Program-made: the position numbers and the translations under genes | The notes under the pieces: generated by a model | What the model was told of the DNA's origin: nothing | The model's input: only the letters and a program-made list of their open reading frames with translations | The model's database searches: none | Assembly (NCBI RefSeq): GCF_028747985.1 | Contig: NZ_CP118110.1 | Coordinates: forward strand, 124,001 to 188,000 | From: Paenibacillus urinalis | GTDB taxonomy: Bacteria; Bacillota; Bacilli; Paenibacillales; Paenibacillaceae | Length of the DNA stretch: 64,000 bases | Reading direction: 5' to 3' | Part shown: in pieces, positions 50,419-58,837 of the stretch | Position numbering within the stretch: position 1 is the stretch's first letter | How the letters are laid out: every line of letters starts with the position of its first letter

Positions 50419-51620
50419 ATGAATCCAGTCATTGGTTTGGATGTGTCCAAGGGAGAGAGCCATGCACAAGCTTTTTTAGACCGCGGAGAAGCTCATGGGA
50501 AGATCTTTAGATTTAATCATGATCTAGAGGGATTATCGGCTTTTCTTAATTATGTTAGAGCGGTAGAATCAGTTGCAGGCATAAGCCCTTGTATTGTGAT
50601 GGAGGCAACAGGTCATTATCATAGCCCTGTTGTTCAGTTTCTGGATGAGCACCAGTATCTATACATCGTCATTAATCCGTTAATCTCATATGAAGCTAAA
50701 AAGACTAATTTGAGACGCGTCAAGACGGATGCTGCTGATGCCTATCAACTTGGGGCCCTGTTCTATAAAGAAGAATTCGAACCCATCAAAAAACGGGGGC
50801 AGCATCTCATGAATTTACGCTATCTCACGCGTCAGCATGAATCTTTAACGGGTATGTATGTTCAAGTGAAGCTGCAGTTCCAGGCTATTCTAGATCAGGT
50901 TTTTCCTGAATACCATGGTGTGTTCGGTGACCTCTATTCGAAAGTTTCTCTTCGATTCCTAGCTTTACACCCGACCTCTAAAGAAATCCTGGAAATGTCG
51001 GAGCAGGAAATTTCAACAGAGATACACCACCTGATCGCACGAGGCAAATCCACCTCATGGAGTTTGGAACGTGCTCAAATTCTAATGGCTGCAGCTAAGC
51101 GAAACCCCTTTAAGGAGACGGCATTTCCAAGTCATCTGATCTCCATGCAACTGCTCATTAAATTGCTTCTTCAATACCAGGACCATCTAGCAGACCTTGA
51201 TAAATCGATAGAGATCCTGGTTGAAGAGTTACCTGAATATGATTTAATCCAATCGATACCTGGTATCGGTACTAAAATTGCTGCAACAATTTTGGCTGAG
51301 ATTGGGGAAATCGATCGATTCGATCACGCAAAGAAGCTGGTGGCTTTTGCTGGTGTTGATCCCAGTGTATTTGCTTCAGGTAAGTTTGTGGCAACCCAAA
51401 ACAGAATCACGAAACACGGCTCCAGAAGGCTTCGTACAGCCCTGTATCAAGCTGTGCAATGTGGTATTCGTAGTAATAGAAACAAGAAATTAAGAACTTA
51501 CTACGACAAAAGCGTGCTGAAGGAAAGCTTTTCAAAGTAGCGGTAATTGCTTGTGTAAACAAACTCATCCACTGGATTTTTGCTATCTTGACTTCGAAAG
51601 AAGCATTTCGGCTAGAATAA
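50419..51620 (+). pseudogene. IS110 family transposase, frameshifted near the C-terminus
   Basis: From ATG 50419 the protein has the RuvC-like DEDD domain (IGLDVSKGESHAQAFLDRG with the first Asp; VMEATGHYH with Glu; RRVKTDAADAYQLG with the Asp pair) and the C-terminal transposase_20 domain with IPGIGTKIAATILAEIGEI. The frame stops at 51540 (SVLKESFSK), but shifting one base after YYDK (near 51507) continues RAEGKLFKVAVIACVNKLIH and WIFAILTSKEAFRLE to TAA 51620, the normal family ending. One A is missing in an A run; mutation, sequencing error or frameshifting are all possible. Confidence 0.85.
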
Positions 51621-51754
51621 GTTGAATGAAATTCAAAGATATGAAATATATTCCTGTGCCGAAGGGGACGGTTATTTATCATGCCCTTTTTAAAGTATAC
51701 CACCTCATGAAGTCGCAATTAATAATTAAATATTGACAAGCTATTAGCTGGAAT

Positions 51755-51802
51755 AGCTTAATGAAAATGGAGCAGTTGCCGACTGGCAATCTGCTCCATG
51801 CT
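51755..51802. repeat. Interspersed terminator-like repeat, right part after IS110
   Basis: AGCTTAATGAAAATGGAGCA and the hairpin GGAGCAGTTGCC..GGCAATCTGCTCC. The left part ends at 50176. It lies just after the phosphatase gene on the minus strand and could end its transcript. Confidence 0.8.
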
Positions 51803-51841
51803 ATTTGTCTATATAAATAAAATAACTGCTTGGCTGCAAAT

Positions 51842-52270
51842 TTACATTGTTTTATATAATCGGCGAAGTGCATCTCTCATTTCAGGCTTAATATTGATAT
51901 CGGGTCTCTTAGATTTTGCAGTTAGTTCAGCAGAATCTACATCCTTCTCGTGTCCTAATTCAAGCAGAAGTCCTGTTGAAACCGTTCCTGTACGATTACG
52001 CCCTCCTGAACAGTGAAAGTATACCTTCTTCCCTTCATCCACTGCTTTCTTAACAGCATGAATAGCCCTTTTAATCGATTCGTCTTGATGATCTTGATCT
52101 TCAACGATAGGGAAATGGTGACGAGTGGTACTCTCACGTAACTCTAAGTTGCCACTTGAACCGTCCCGCAAGTCAAACACATCCGTTATCCCTTGCTCCT
52201 TTACCGCCTGTTCAATATCATCAGCACCACCTATATAGACTTTATCTTTAATAAGTTCATGATAACTCAT
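51842..52270 (-). CDS. Dual-specificity phosphatase-like protein
   Basis: The 142 residues contain the PTP/DSP signature VYFHCSGGRNRTGTV (Cys(X)5Arg, about 88-95), with the general acid probably in the ITDVFDLRDGSSG or PIVEDQDHQDE loop. Similar small phosphatases lie in arsenic operons next to arsC, though their substrate is unsettled. It follows arsC by about 80 bases on the same strand. GGAGGAAA precedes ATG. A 50-base copy of its 3' end lies at 61645. Confidence 0.78.
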   Translation of the reverse strand: MSYHELIKDKVYIGGADDIEQAVKEQGITDVFDLRDGSSGNLELRESTTRHHFPIVEDQDHQDESIKRAIHAVKKAVDEGKKVYFHCSGGRNRTGTVSTGLLLELGHEKDVDSAELTAKSKRPDINIKPEMRDALRRLYKTM

Positions 52271-52350
52271 TGCTGGTTTCCTCCAAATTCTCTAAGATAA
52301 CTTCTATCCCTAAAGAAGCCGAGAATTTAATCTCGGCTTACTTTGTACGC

Positions 52351-52770
52351 TTACTGGCCCGTTTTCGCGAACGTTTCGATACGCTGTCCAATCTCATCAC
52401 GTACCCGTTGGAATACTGACCATTTTTCTTCGTCTGTTCCTTGGGCTTTCGCTGGATCATCAAATCCCCAGTGTTCACGGCGAACATTTGGTGGAGTAAT
52501 TGGACATTTATCAGCTGCATCACCGCAAAGAGTGATGACAAGATCAGCGGAATTCAGAATAGTTGGGTCGATCATATCGGATGTTTGATTGGAAATATCA
52601 ATTCCCACTTCGTTCATTGCTTTTACCGCATTTGGATTTAATCCATGGGCTTCAATTCCTGCACTATACACATTCCATTCGTTCCCAAGGTGTTTTTTAG
52701 CCCAGCCTTCAGCCATTTGACTGCGGCAAGAGTTTCCAGTACACAAGAAATAGATCGTTTTTTCACTCAT
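52351..52770 (-). CDS. arsC: Arsenate reductase ArsC (thioredoxin-coupled type)
   Basis: The 139 residues show the low-molecular-weight-phosphatase fold with [14 protein letters not shown] (Cys10, Asn13, Cys15, Arg16) and the second cysteine pair in [12 protein letters not shown] (about 82 and 89), the redox relay of Bacillus/Staphylococcus ArsC. It reduces arsenate to arsenite with thioredoxin; a thioredoxin reductase gene lies nearby. GGAGAG precedes ATG. It follows arsB by 38 bases and belongs to the same operon. Confidence 0.95.
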   Translation of the reverse strand: MSEKTIYFLCTGNSCRSQMAEGWAKKHLGNEWNVYSAGIEAHGLNPNAVKAMNEVGIDISNQTSDMIDPTILNSADLVITLCGDAADKCPITPPNVRREHWGFDDPAKAQGTDEEKWSVFQRVRDEIGQRIETFAKTGQ

Positions 52771-52808
52771 ATTGTTATCTCTCCTTTAATAAGTCCAAAC
52801 TATATTTT

Positions 52809-54104
52809 TTATAAAATGAGGAGCCATAGGTACAAACCTAAGAGTGTAATAAACAGGGTTGGAATCGTAATAATTATCCCTGTCTTAAAGTAGGTTCCCC
52901 ATGATATTTTGATGCCTTTCGTTGAAAGTACATGCAGCCATAGAAGCGTTGCTAATGAACCGATTGGAGTAATTTTAGGTCCTAAATCAGATCCGATGAC
53001 GTTTGCGTAAACCAAAGCTTCTTTTATGACTCCTGTAGCATGAGTCGCATCAATAGCAAGCGCATTAATCATTACTGTCGGCATGTTATTCATAATGGAT
53101 GAAAGAATAGCTGCAATGAATCCCATTCCCATCGTTGCTACAAATAATCCCTGCTCTGCCACAGATGCAATTGCATCAGCCAAGAGATCTGTCATGCCTG
53201 CATTTCGTAGTCCATATACAACAACGTACATCCCGATTGAAAAGAATACGATATTCCAAGGTGCTCCTTTAACTACTTCTTTCGTTTGTACAGCAGGACT
53301 TCTTCTTGCCAGCATTAAGAAGGCTAAAGCGATGATTCCAGCAACGATAGAAACTGGAATACCCACGAACTCACTTACAAAGTAACCAACAACGAGTATG
53401 GCGAGTACGTACCAAGATATCCGAAACATGGCTCTGTCCTTTATCGCTTCACTTGGAGCTTTAAGATCGGAGTCGTCAAATCGCTTAGGAATACTTCTTC
53501 TGAAGAAAATATAAAGAACAAGAATACTTGCCACCAAAGCAAAAATATTTGGAATGATCATCCGACTGGCATACTCGTTGAAGCTGATGCCAAAGAAATC
53601 GGCAGACACGATATTGACCAGGTTACTTACAACCAGCGGAAGCGATGTTGTATCTGCAATAAAACCACTGGCAATGATAAACGGAAACACTTTTTTCTCA
53701 TCAAAATTCAGGGCTCGTACCATAGCAAGCACAATCGGTGTCAGAATGAGTGCGGCTCCGTCATTTGCAAAGAAAGCCGCTACGATTGCACCGAGTATAC
53801 TAATGTACACAAACATTCGAATCCCATTTCCTTTGGCTGCTCGAGCCATATGCAGCGCAGCCCATTCAAAGAATCCAATTCGATCCAAGATTAATGAAAT
53901 TAAGATAATGGCCACAAACGCTAATGTTGCATTCCATACGATCTGGGTAACATCCCAAACATCTTGAAAACTGACAACTCCAACTAACAGAGCTAGGACA
54001 GCACCGCCACATGCAGACCAACCAATGTTTAAATTTTTTGGTTGCCATATGACGAGCACTAGTGTAACTAAAAAAATGATACAAGCTAATATTGTCGACA
54101 CCAC
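52809..54104 (-). CDS. arsB: Arsenite efflux pump ArsB
   Basis: A 431-residue protein with about 11-12 membrane helices of the ArsB/NhaD ion transporter superfamily: [55 protein letters not shown] and [20 protein letters not shown] carry the conserved unwound-helix residues. It exports arsenite and antimonite by proton exchange; no arsA gene was found. Preceded by a perfect ArsR-type dyad (54247-54266), 142 bases upstream. Confidence 0.95.
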   Translation of the reverse strand: MVSTILACIIFLVTLVLVIWQPKNLNIGWSACGGAVLALLVGVVSFQDVWDVTQIVWNATLAFVAIILISLILDRIGFFEWAALHMARAAKGNGIRMFVYISILGAIVAAFFANDGAALILTPIVLAMVRALNFDEKKVFPFIIASGFIADTTSLPLVVSNLVNIVSADFFGISFNEYASRMIIPNIFALVASILVLYIFFRRSIPKRFDDSDLKAPSEAIKDRAMFRISWYVLAILVVGYFVSEFVGIPVSIVAGIIALAFLMLARRSPAVQTKEVVKGAPWNIVFFSIGMYVVVYGLRNAGMTDLLADAIASVAEQGLFVATMGMGFIAAILSSIMNNMPTVMINALAIDATHATGVIKEALVYANVIGSDLGPKITPIGSLATLLWLHVLSTKGIKISWGTYFKTGIIITIPTLFITLLGLYLWLLIL

Positions 54105-54246
54105 TATAAAACCTCCAACTTGACTATCTTCTAAGGTTTAACAAGACATACACAGCATGCTTTGACCTTATTTGTAAGAATTTCACCGTGCCAGAATATA
54201 AGCTCTAGGATTTGTCATACACCGCCTCCTCTATTCCGAGATCATT

Positions 54247-54266
54247 ATATAAGCATATGCTTATAT
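54247..54266 (-). promoter_or_regulatory. ArsR-type operator before arsB
   Basis: ATATAAGCATATGCTTATAT, a perfect 20-bp palindrome between arsR and arsB. Confidence 0.75.
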
Positions 54267-54282
54267 ATACAACCCACTTTTT

Positions 54283-54636
54283 TTATTTTCCTCCGATACA
54301 AGAAGATTGTAATCCCTGTTTATTAAGCTCCGTCAGAATTTGCTGAGCATGAGGTAAATTTTGCAGAACAGCCTGAATATACGGTTTGTCCTCCACATGC
54401 AACGAATAGTAAATCCACTGACTTCTTCTCGTTTCTTTTACAAGATCCAGGGATTTCAGCTTCCGGATATGCTGACTTATCGCCGGCTGAGACATTTCAA
54501 AGATATCCACAAATTCGCATACGCACCATTCGCGTTCTTGTAAAAGCAACATCATCGTAAGTCTTGTCTTATCTCCTAGAAGCTTCAAACGATCCGCAGC
54601 GAGAGATAAATCAGATGTGGTTACAATTCCACTCAT
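54283..54636 (-). CDS. arsR: Arsenite-responsive repressor ArsR (first copy)
   Basis: A 117-residue winged helix with the As(III) site EWCVCEF (two Cys in the recognition region, about 37-39), the recognition helix SQPAISQHIRKLKSLDLV and the wing RRSQWIYYSL. A Cys near the C-terminus (SSCIGGK) may be a third ligand. It is encoded upstream of arsB on the same strand with a dyad between them, and is divergent from the second arsR. GGGGAG precedes ATG. Confidence 0.92.
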   Translation of the reverse strand: MSGIVTTSDLSLAADRLKLLGDKTRLTMMLLLQEREWCVCEFVDIFEMSQPAISQHIRKLKSLDLVKETRRSQWIYYSLHVEDKPYIQAVLQNLPHAQQILTELNKQGLQSSCIGGK

Positions 54637-54704
54637 GATCCTACTCCCCTTTCTTACTCTCGATTATTTCTGTTGTATTCATCATACATAACATCTATCT
54701 ATTT

Positions 54705-54776
54705 ATCAAATTATTTTGATGTATTGATACAACACTGACTCTATGTTAATATTTAATTAATCAAAAATATTTGATT
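54705..54776. promoter_or_regulatory. Divergent arsR operators
   Basis: ATCAAATTATTTTGAT (54705-54720) and AATCAAAAATATTTGATT (54759-54776), two dyads with the same ATCAAA half-site between the divergent arsR genes. They differ from the arsB dyad, so the second regulator may bind here. Confidence 0.65.
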
Positions 54777-54797
54777 ATTATAAGGGAGAATATTCTC

Positions 54798-55121
54798 ATG
54801 ACGATAGACGCGACATTCTTGGCCAGTTATGAGGCCAAATTTAAAGCATTAGCGGATCAGAAGCGACTTCTCATTATCAATAAACTTTGTCAGCATGAAG
54901 AAGTTTGCGTTTGTGATCTTGTAGAAAAGATGGAAATACCTCAGTCCAAGCTCTCCTATCACCTTAAGATACTTCTAGATGCCGGATTCATACTCAAAGA
55001 AACAAGAGGTACTTGGAGCTATTACAGGCTAAATCAAAGTGAAATCAATAAAGTACTGTCTCCGGAATTGTGCTGTATATTTACAAAACCGAATCGTACA
55101 ACCGATCAAACCACATGCTAA
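54798..55121 (+). CDS. arsR: ArsR family repressor (second copy)
   Basis: ATG 54798 has AAGGGAGA upstream; the earlier in-frame TTG-type start at 54771 lies in the operator. The 107 residues show a winged helix with EVCVCDLVEKM (Cys pair), recognition helix SKLSYHLKILLDAGFI, the wing TRGTWSYYRL, and a C-terminal ELCC pair. The Cys pattern is that of Cys-rich As(III) ArsR variants. It starts an operon with trxB (29 bases) and the ArsN-like gene and is preceded by an ATCAAA dyad. Confidence 0.9.
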   Translation: MTIDATFLASYEAKFKALADQKRLLIINKLCQHEEVCVCDLVEKMEIPQSKLSYHLKILLDAGFILKETRGTWSYYRLNQSEINKVLSPELCCIFTKPNRTTDQTTC

Positions 55122-55150
55122 TCTAATTTGTAACGCCAAGGAGGATTCTT

Positions 55151-56104
55151 ATGTATAAATCAGTTATTATTGGTACCGGTCCTGCAGGATACACAGCAGC
55201 CATTTATCTTGCACGTGCTAATTTGAACCCTCTCATTATTGAAGGACTTCAGCCTGGTGGACAGTTAACCACAACGACCGAAATTGAGAACTTCCCGGGT
55301 TTTCCTGAAGGGATCATGGGTCCAGAATTAATGGATAACATGCGTAAACAAGCCGAACGTTTTGGAGCTGAGTTTAAATCCGGATTTGTAAGCGAAGTAG
55401 ACTTCAGTCAACGACCTTTTAAACTCAAAATTGATGGCCAGCCTGAGATCGAAGCAGAATCCGTTATTATCTCCACTGGAGCATCAGCTAGATATCTCGG
55501 TATACCTAATGAGCAAGAATACGTCGGGCGTGGCGTGAGTACCTGTGCTACATGTGATGGATTCTTCTTCCGCGGTAAGAAAATCATTGTCGTAGGCGGT
55601 GGAGACTCTGCTATGGAGGAAGCTAACTTCTTAACTCGATTTGCTTCTGAAGTCGTATTAGTCCATCGTCGGGATGATTTAAGGGCCTCTAAAATTATGC
55701 AAGACCGGGCAAGATCAAACCCGAAAATAACGTTTGCCTTAAATCGAACACCAGTAGAAGTACTTCCCAAAGAAATGGGGATTCAAGGATTAAAAGTCCT
55801 TAATAATGAAACGGGACAAGAAGAAGTGATTGAGGCGGACGGATTATTTGTCGCTATTGGACACACGCCCAATACCTCTTTCCTAGGTGGACAAATCAAT
55901 ACGGACGCTCATGGATACATTGTTGTAAATCCAGGAACGACAGAAACCAATATCCCAGGTGTTTTTGCTTGTGGAGACGTACAGGACTCTAAGTACCGTC
56001 AAGCGATCACCGCTGCAGGATCAGGTTGTATGGCTGCTATGGATTCTGAAAAATTCCTGGAGGGTTCGGCCATACAGGACTGGAGCGGCATTCTAGATCA
56101 ATAA
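55151..56104 (+). CDS. trxB: Thioredoxin reductase TrxB
   Basis: The 317 residues contain FAD motif GTGPAGYTAAIYLARANL, the redox site STCATCDGFFFRGK (CATC, about 134-137), the NADPH motif VGGGDSAMEEANFLTR, HRRDDLRASKIM and the FAD-binding end GVFACGDVQDSKYRQAITAAG. It reduces thioredoxin, which ArsC needs; inclusion in the ars island fits that. AAGGAGG lies seven bases before ATG. A terminator follows at 56113. Confidence 0.96.
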   Translation: MYKSVIIGTGPAGYTAAIYLARANLNPLIIEGLQPGGQLTTTTEIENFPGFPEGIMGPELMDNMRKQAERFGAEFKSGFVSEVDFSQRPFKLKIDGQPEIEAESVIISTGASARYLGIPNEQEYVGRGVSTCATCDGFFFRGKKIIVVGGGDSAMEEANFLTRFASEVVLVHRRDDLRASKIMQDRARSNPKITFALNRTPVEVLPKEMGIQGLKVLNNETGQEEVIEADGLFVAIGHTPNTSFLGGQINTDAHGYIVVNPGTTETNIPGVFACGDVQDSKYRQAITAAGSGCMAAMDSEKFLEGSAIQDWSGILDQ

Positions 56105-56112
56105 TCTCTCTT

Positions 56113-56150
56113 CAAAAGCTCATCAAACATTACTGATGAGCTTTTGTTTT
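56113..56150 (+). terminator. Terminator after trxB
   Basis: CAAAAGCTCATCA pairs with TGATGAGCTTTTG, then TTTTA. Confidence 0.85.
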
Positions 56151-56186
56151 ATATTAAAGAAAATAGTCTACAGTGGAGGCAGCAAA

Positions 56187-56696
56187 ATGGAGATACGTAT
56201 TCGACCTGCAATCGAAAGTGATGCTCGAGGTATTATGGAGATCTATAATTACTCAATCGTAGTTGAGAGAAATGCAACCTTTGATACAATACCTAAAACG
56301 TTAGAAGATCGAACCCAGTGGATACGATCCCAAGGGGATCGGTATCCCATTGTAGTTGCAGAATTGAATGACCAGATTATTGGCTGGGCCTCTGTGTCCA
56401 GTTACCGGACAAGGGAGTGTTATCAAGGGGTTGGAGAATTTTCTGTATATGTACATAAAGACTTTAGAAAGCAAAATTTAGGCTACAAGCTGCTTGATCA
56501 ACTTATTAAGGTGTGCAAGGATGCAGGTTATTGGAAGCTGCTCTCTCGTATCTTCACCTTTAATCAAGGAAGCCGTAAACTATGTGAACGGTGTGGATTT
56601 AGAGAAGTTGGGATATATGAAAAACATGCGAAATTAGGGGATGATTGGCTCGATGTAGTCATAGTAGAGAAAATCATTTCCGAAAATCTAATCTAG
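56187..56696 (+). CDS. arsN: GNAT N-acetyltransferase, ArsN/PAT-like
   Basis: ATG 56187 has GGAGG eight bases upstream. The 169 residues are of the phosphinothricin/arsinothricin acetyltransferase group: IRPAIESDARGIMEIYNYSI, NATFDTIPKTLEDR, the acetyl-CoA loop FRKQNLGYKLLDQLIKVCKD (Q/RxxGx-type), and FNQGSRKLCERCGFREVGIY. ArsN enzymes acetylate the organoarsenical antibiotic arsinothricin; the arsenic context favours this over a herbicide-resistance role. Substrate not proven. Terminator at 56706. Confidence 0.75.
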   Translation: MEIRIRPAIESDARGIMEIYNYSIVVERNATFDTIPKTLEDRTQWIRSQGDRYPIVVAELNDQIIGWASVSSYRTRECYQGVGEFSVYVHKDFRKQNLGYKLLDQLIKVCKDAGYWKLLSRIFTFNQGSRKLCERCGFREVGIYEKHAKLGDDWLDVVIVEKIISENLI

Positions 56697-56705
56697 TGGA
56701 GATTA

Positions 56706-56736
56706 AAAAGGCCCGTCATCGGCGGGCCCTTTTAAT
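56706..56736. terminator. Bidirectional terminator
   Basis: AAAAGGCCCG-TCATCGG-CGGGCCCTTTT. It ends the plus-strand arsN-like gene and the convergent flavoprotein gene. Confidence 0.88.
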
Positions 56737-56750
56737 TATTTATTTGTAGC

Positions 56751-58145
56751 TTAGCTACAACAAGAAGACACTTTCGCAGCAGGTGTTGGAGAACAGCAGC
56801 TCTCCTCAACTTGATTGGATACATTATTTATACTGCATACACCCGTCTCTGGTAATTCCAACTCCACTTTTTCGGCTCCTTCGTAATCCCCTGCCAGATA
56901 TGCAGCAATGGATCTCACCTGCTCATAGCCTGTCGCCATAAGAAAGGTTGGAGCTCGGCCGTAGCTCTTCATGCCCACAATATAGAAGTTCTTTTCCAAA
57001 TGCCGAAGTTCTTTTTCCCCGTGTGGACGAACCGTTCCACAGCTGTGTACATTAGGATCAATAAGTGGAGCTAGAGTCTCTACACTTTCCGTACTTTGAT
57101 CGATACTCAGTCGCAGCTCGCCTAAGAACGAGAAATCCGGACGACTTCCTGTGTTTACAACAATTTCATCTATGCCCTCAACTTGTTTTACTTCACCAAG
57201 ACTCGTGCCGGTAATGTTGATTTTACCATCCACTTGTTTCAACTGATGAATATGGAATGGTGTAAAGACCTTTATTCTACCTTGATCTACAAGTCGATGA
57301 ATTCGACTTCCGAGTGCTCCTCTAGCCTTCAGTTGGTCATTGTCTTCCCCACCATACGCATTTCCTACTTTACTCTTTCGCATGATCCAAAAGATTTTTG
57401 TATTTGGATCTTTAGACAGTTCCAGCATTGAGTTAATTGCCGAATGCCCTCCTCCAATTACCGCCACTTTCTTACCATTGAATCGTTCACCATCTCTGCT
57501 ATTAATATCAGGGATGCCATAATAAATATGCTCTTTAAGATCTCCTTCTTCCTTCGTCCAAATCCCACTGCTATGGACAGGATTCGCTTTCCCCCAAGTG
57601 CCTGTCGCATCAACCACTGCTTTTGCTTCATACAGGGTTGTCAATTGGTTTTCCTCCACCAGAACAATAAATGGCTGGCTTTCACGCCCTAAGGTCTTCA
57701 TTTTGTCCATATCTTTTCTGCTGACTGCTGTTACTTTTGCATTCAGCTTTATGTTGGATTCTATCTCAGGCAAACGGGATAGTGGGTAAAGATACTGCTC
57801 CAAAAGCTCTTTACCAGTTGGTAAAACATCATCATCTGGACGTTCCCAACCCGCTTTCTCGAGTAATCTAGCCGCTGCTTTATCGATGTTGTATTGCCAA
57901 GGGGAAAATACTTGTACATGCCCCCATTCCTTAATATGACTTCCCACCTCAGCTCCAGACTCAAAGATGATAATATTTTCTCCTCTTTCAATGAGGTGTG
58001 CTGCTGCGGCAAGTCCGATTGGTCCGGCACCAATGATGGCTACAGGTAGATTGGATGACGGGTTACCGCCCGTTTTAACGACATCTTTGTTGGTTTCAGA
58101 AGCACAACAATTATTTTGAACTTGTGTAAATTGGATTTCTTTCAT
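56751..58145 (-). CDS. FAD-dependent oxidoreductase with Cys pairs at both ends (arsenic-linked)
   Basis: The 464 residues have FAD motif IIGAGPIGLAAAAHLIERG (about 36-50), the NADPH motif VIGGGHSAINSMLELSK and late DATGTW / GSRPDFSF motifs of flavin-containing monooxygenase-like enzymes. Unusually, an N-terminal NNCCAS and a C-terminal ESCCS..VSSCCS add three vicinal Cys pairs, typical As(III) binding groups. The MarR-type gene 74 bases upstream carries matching Cys pairs and the same operator. It probably acts on or senses trivalent arsenicals; reaction unknown. Confidence 0.75.
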   Translation of the reverse strand: MKEIQFTQVQNNCCASETNKDVVKTGGNPSSNLPVAIIGAGPIGLAAAAHLIERGENIIIFESGAEVGSHIKEWGHVQVFSPWQYNIDKAAARLLEKAGWERPDDDVLPTGKELLEQYLYPLSRLPEIESNIKLNAKVTAVSRKDMDKMKTLGRESQPFIVLVEENQLTTLYEAKAVVDATGTWGKANPVHSSGIWTKEEGDLKEHIYYGIPDINSRDGERFNGKKVAVIGGGHSAINSMLELSKDPNTKIFWIMRKSKVGNAYGGEDNDQLKARGALGSRIHRLVDQGRIKVFTPFHIHQLKQVDGKINITGTSLGEVKQVEGIDEIVVNTGSRPDFSFLGELRLSIDQSTESVETLAPLIDPNVHSCGTVRPHGEKELRHLEKNFYIVGMKSYGRAPTFLMATGYEQVRSIAAYLAGDYEGAEKVELELPETGVCSINNVSNQVEESCCSPTPAAKVSSCCS

Positions 58146-58170
58146 TTAACATACCTCTCTTCATGTTTTT

Positions 58171-58192
58171 ATTTGCATTTTGCAAGTATATG
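58171..58192. promoter_or_regulatory. MarR-type operator before the Cys-tailed flavoprotein
   Basis: ATTTGCATTTTGCAAGTATA (first 20 bases of 22 shared with 58704-58725). Core dyad TTGCA-TTT-TGCAA. Confidence 0.7.
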
Positions 58193-58218
58193 TTGATTAC
58201 GTAGGGTGATCTTGAAGA

Positions 58219-58668
58219 TCACCCCATTGGTGTACAGCATTTATCTGATTTAAGCATACTTTCATTTAACAACTTAATGGATCGGAGAACCGTTTCTCGC
58301 TCAAATTCATTCATAAAAGAGAAAACCTCATTTAAGTAGCTGTTCATATTCTCATCGATCGTCGTAGCCACGAATTTTCCTTCAGTCGTCAGATGCAGAA
58401 TATATACTCTACGATCCTCTGGAAGTGTTGTTTTCTTAACTAAGTTCTTTTTAATCAATGTTTGTACCTGACGGCTAAATGTGGTTATATCCATGCCAAG
58501 CGTATCCGCGATCTGCTGCATAGATGGCTCATGCTGTCGATCAATTTCATAAAGTATATGGCTTTGGATCATGGATATATCATTAGTCCCTACACTACAA
58601 CAATTCTTATTCAAAAGGCCGAATCGGCGTGCAGTTACTTGTAGTAGTTCTCTCGGACTTTCTTCCAT
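58219..58668 (-). CDS. MarR family regulator with two Cys pairs (arsenic-responsive candidate)
   Basis: A 149-residue winged helix: QIADTLGMDITTFSRQVQTL is the recognition helix and PEDRRVYILHLT the wing of MarR proteins. Vicinal cysteines occur near the N-terminus (NKNCCSVG, 22-23) and at the C-terminus (DKCCTPMG), not typical of MarR proteins, and could bind As(III). Its promoter holds a dyad (TTGCATTTTGCAA) identical to that of the flavoprotein gene 74 bases downstream and close to two more sites by the MFS gene. Confidence 0.82.
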   Translation of the reverse strand: MEESPRELLQVTARRFGLLNKNCCSVGTNDISMIQSHILYEIDRQHEPSMQQIADTLGMDITTFSRQVQTLIKKNLVKKTTLPEDRRVYILHLTTEGKFVATTIDENMNSYLNEVFSFMNEFERETVLRSIKLLNESMLKSDKCCTPMG

Positions 58669-58703
58669 CTAAGCTCACCTCTTGATTCAGTTATACTATA
58701 TAT

Positions 58704-58725
58704 ATTTGCATTTTGCAAGTATATG
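58704..58725 (-). promoter_or_regulatory. MarR-type operator and promoter of the marR gene
   Basis: The 22 bases are identical to 58171-58192. On the minus strand -35 TTGCAA is followed after 17 bases by -10 TATAAC, so the dyad overlaps the -35 box. Confidence 0.75.
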
Positions 58726-58837
58726 ATTTGAATCATCCATGTATATATCCGATCACCAAGTCAATATTCAATATTAAAGGGGCAGAGCGTTAAAATCTTA
58801 AAAACAAATTTAGACTTCTGATTTTAAACTAACCATC

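Larger units (their letters stand above)
50177..51754 (+). mobile_element. IS110 family insertion sequence in the interspersed repeat
   Basis: The left flank AATCTGCCCGTT (to 50176) and right flank AGCTTAATGAAAATGGAGCA (from 51755) join to an intact repeat, so the 1,578-base element has inserted between CCCGTT and AGCTTAA. There are no terminal inverted repeats, as usual for IS110. A long non-coding leader (50177-50418) precedes the transposase gene. Confidence 0.85.
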
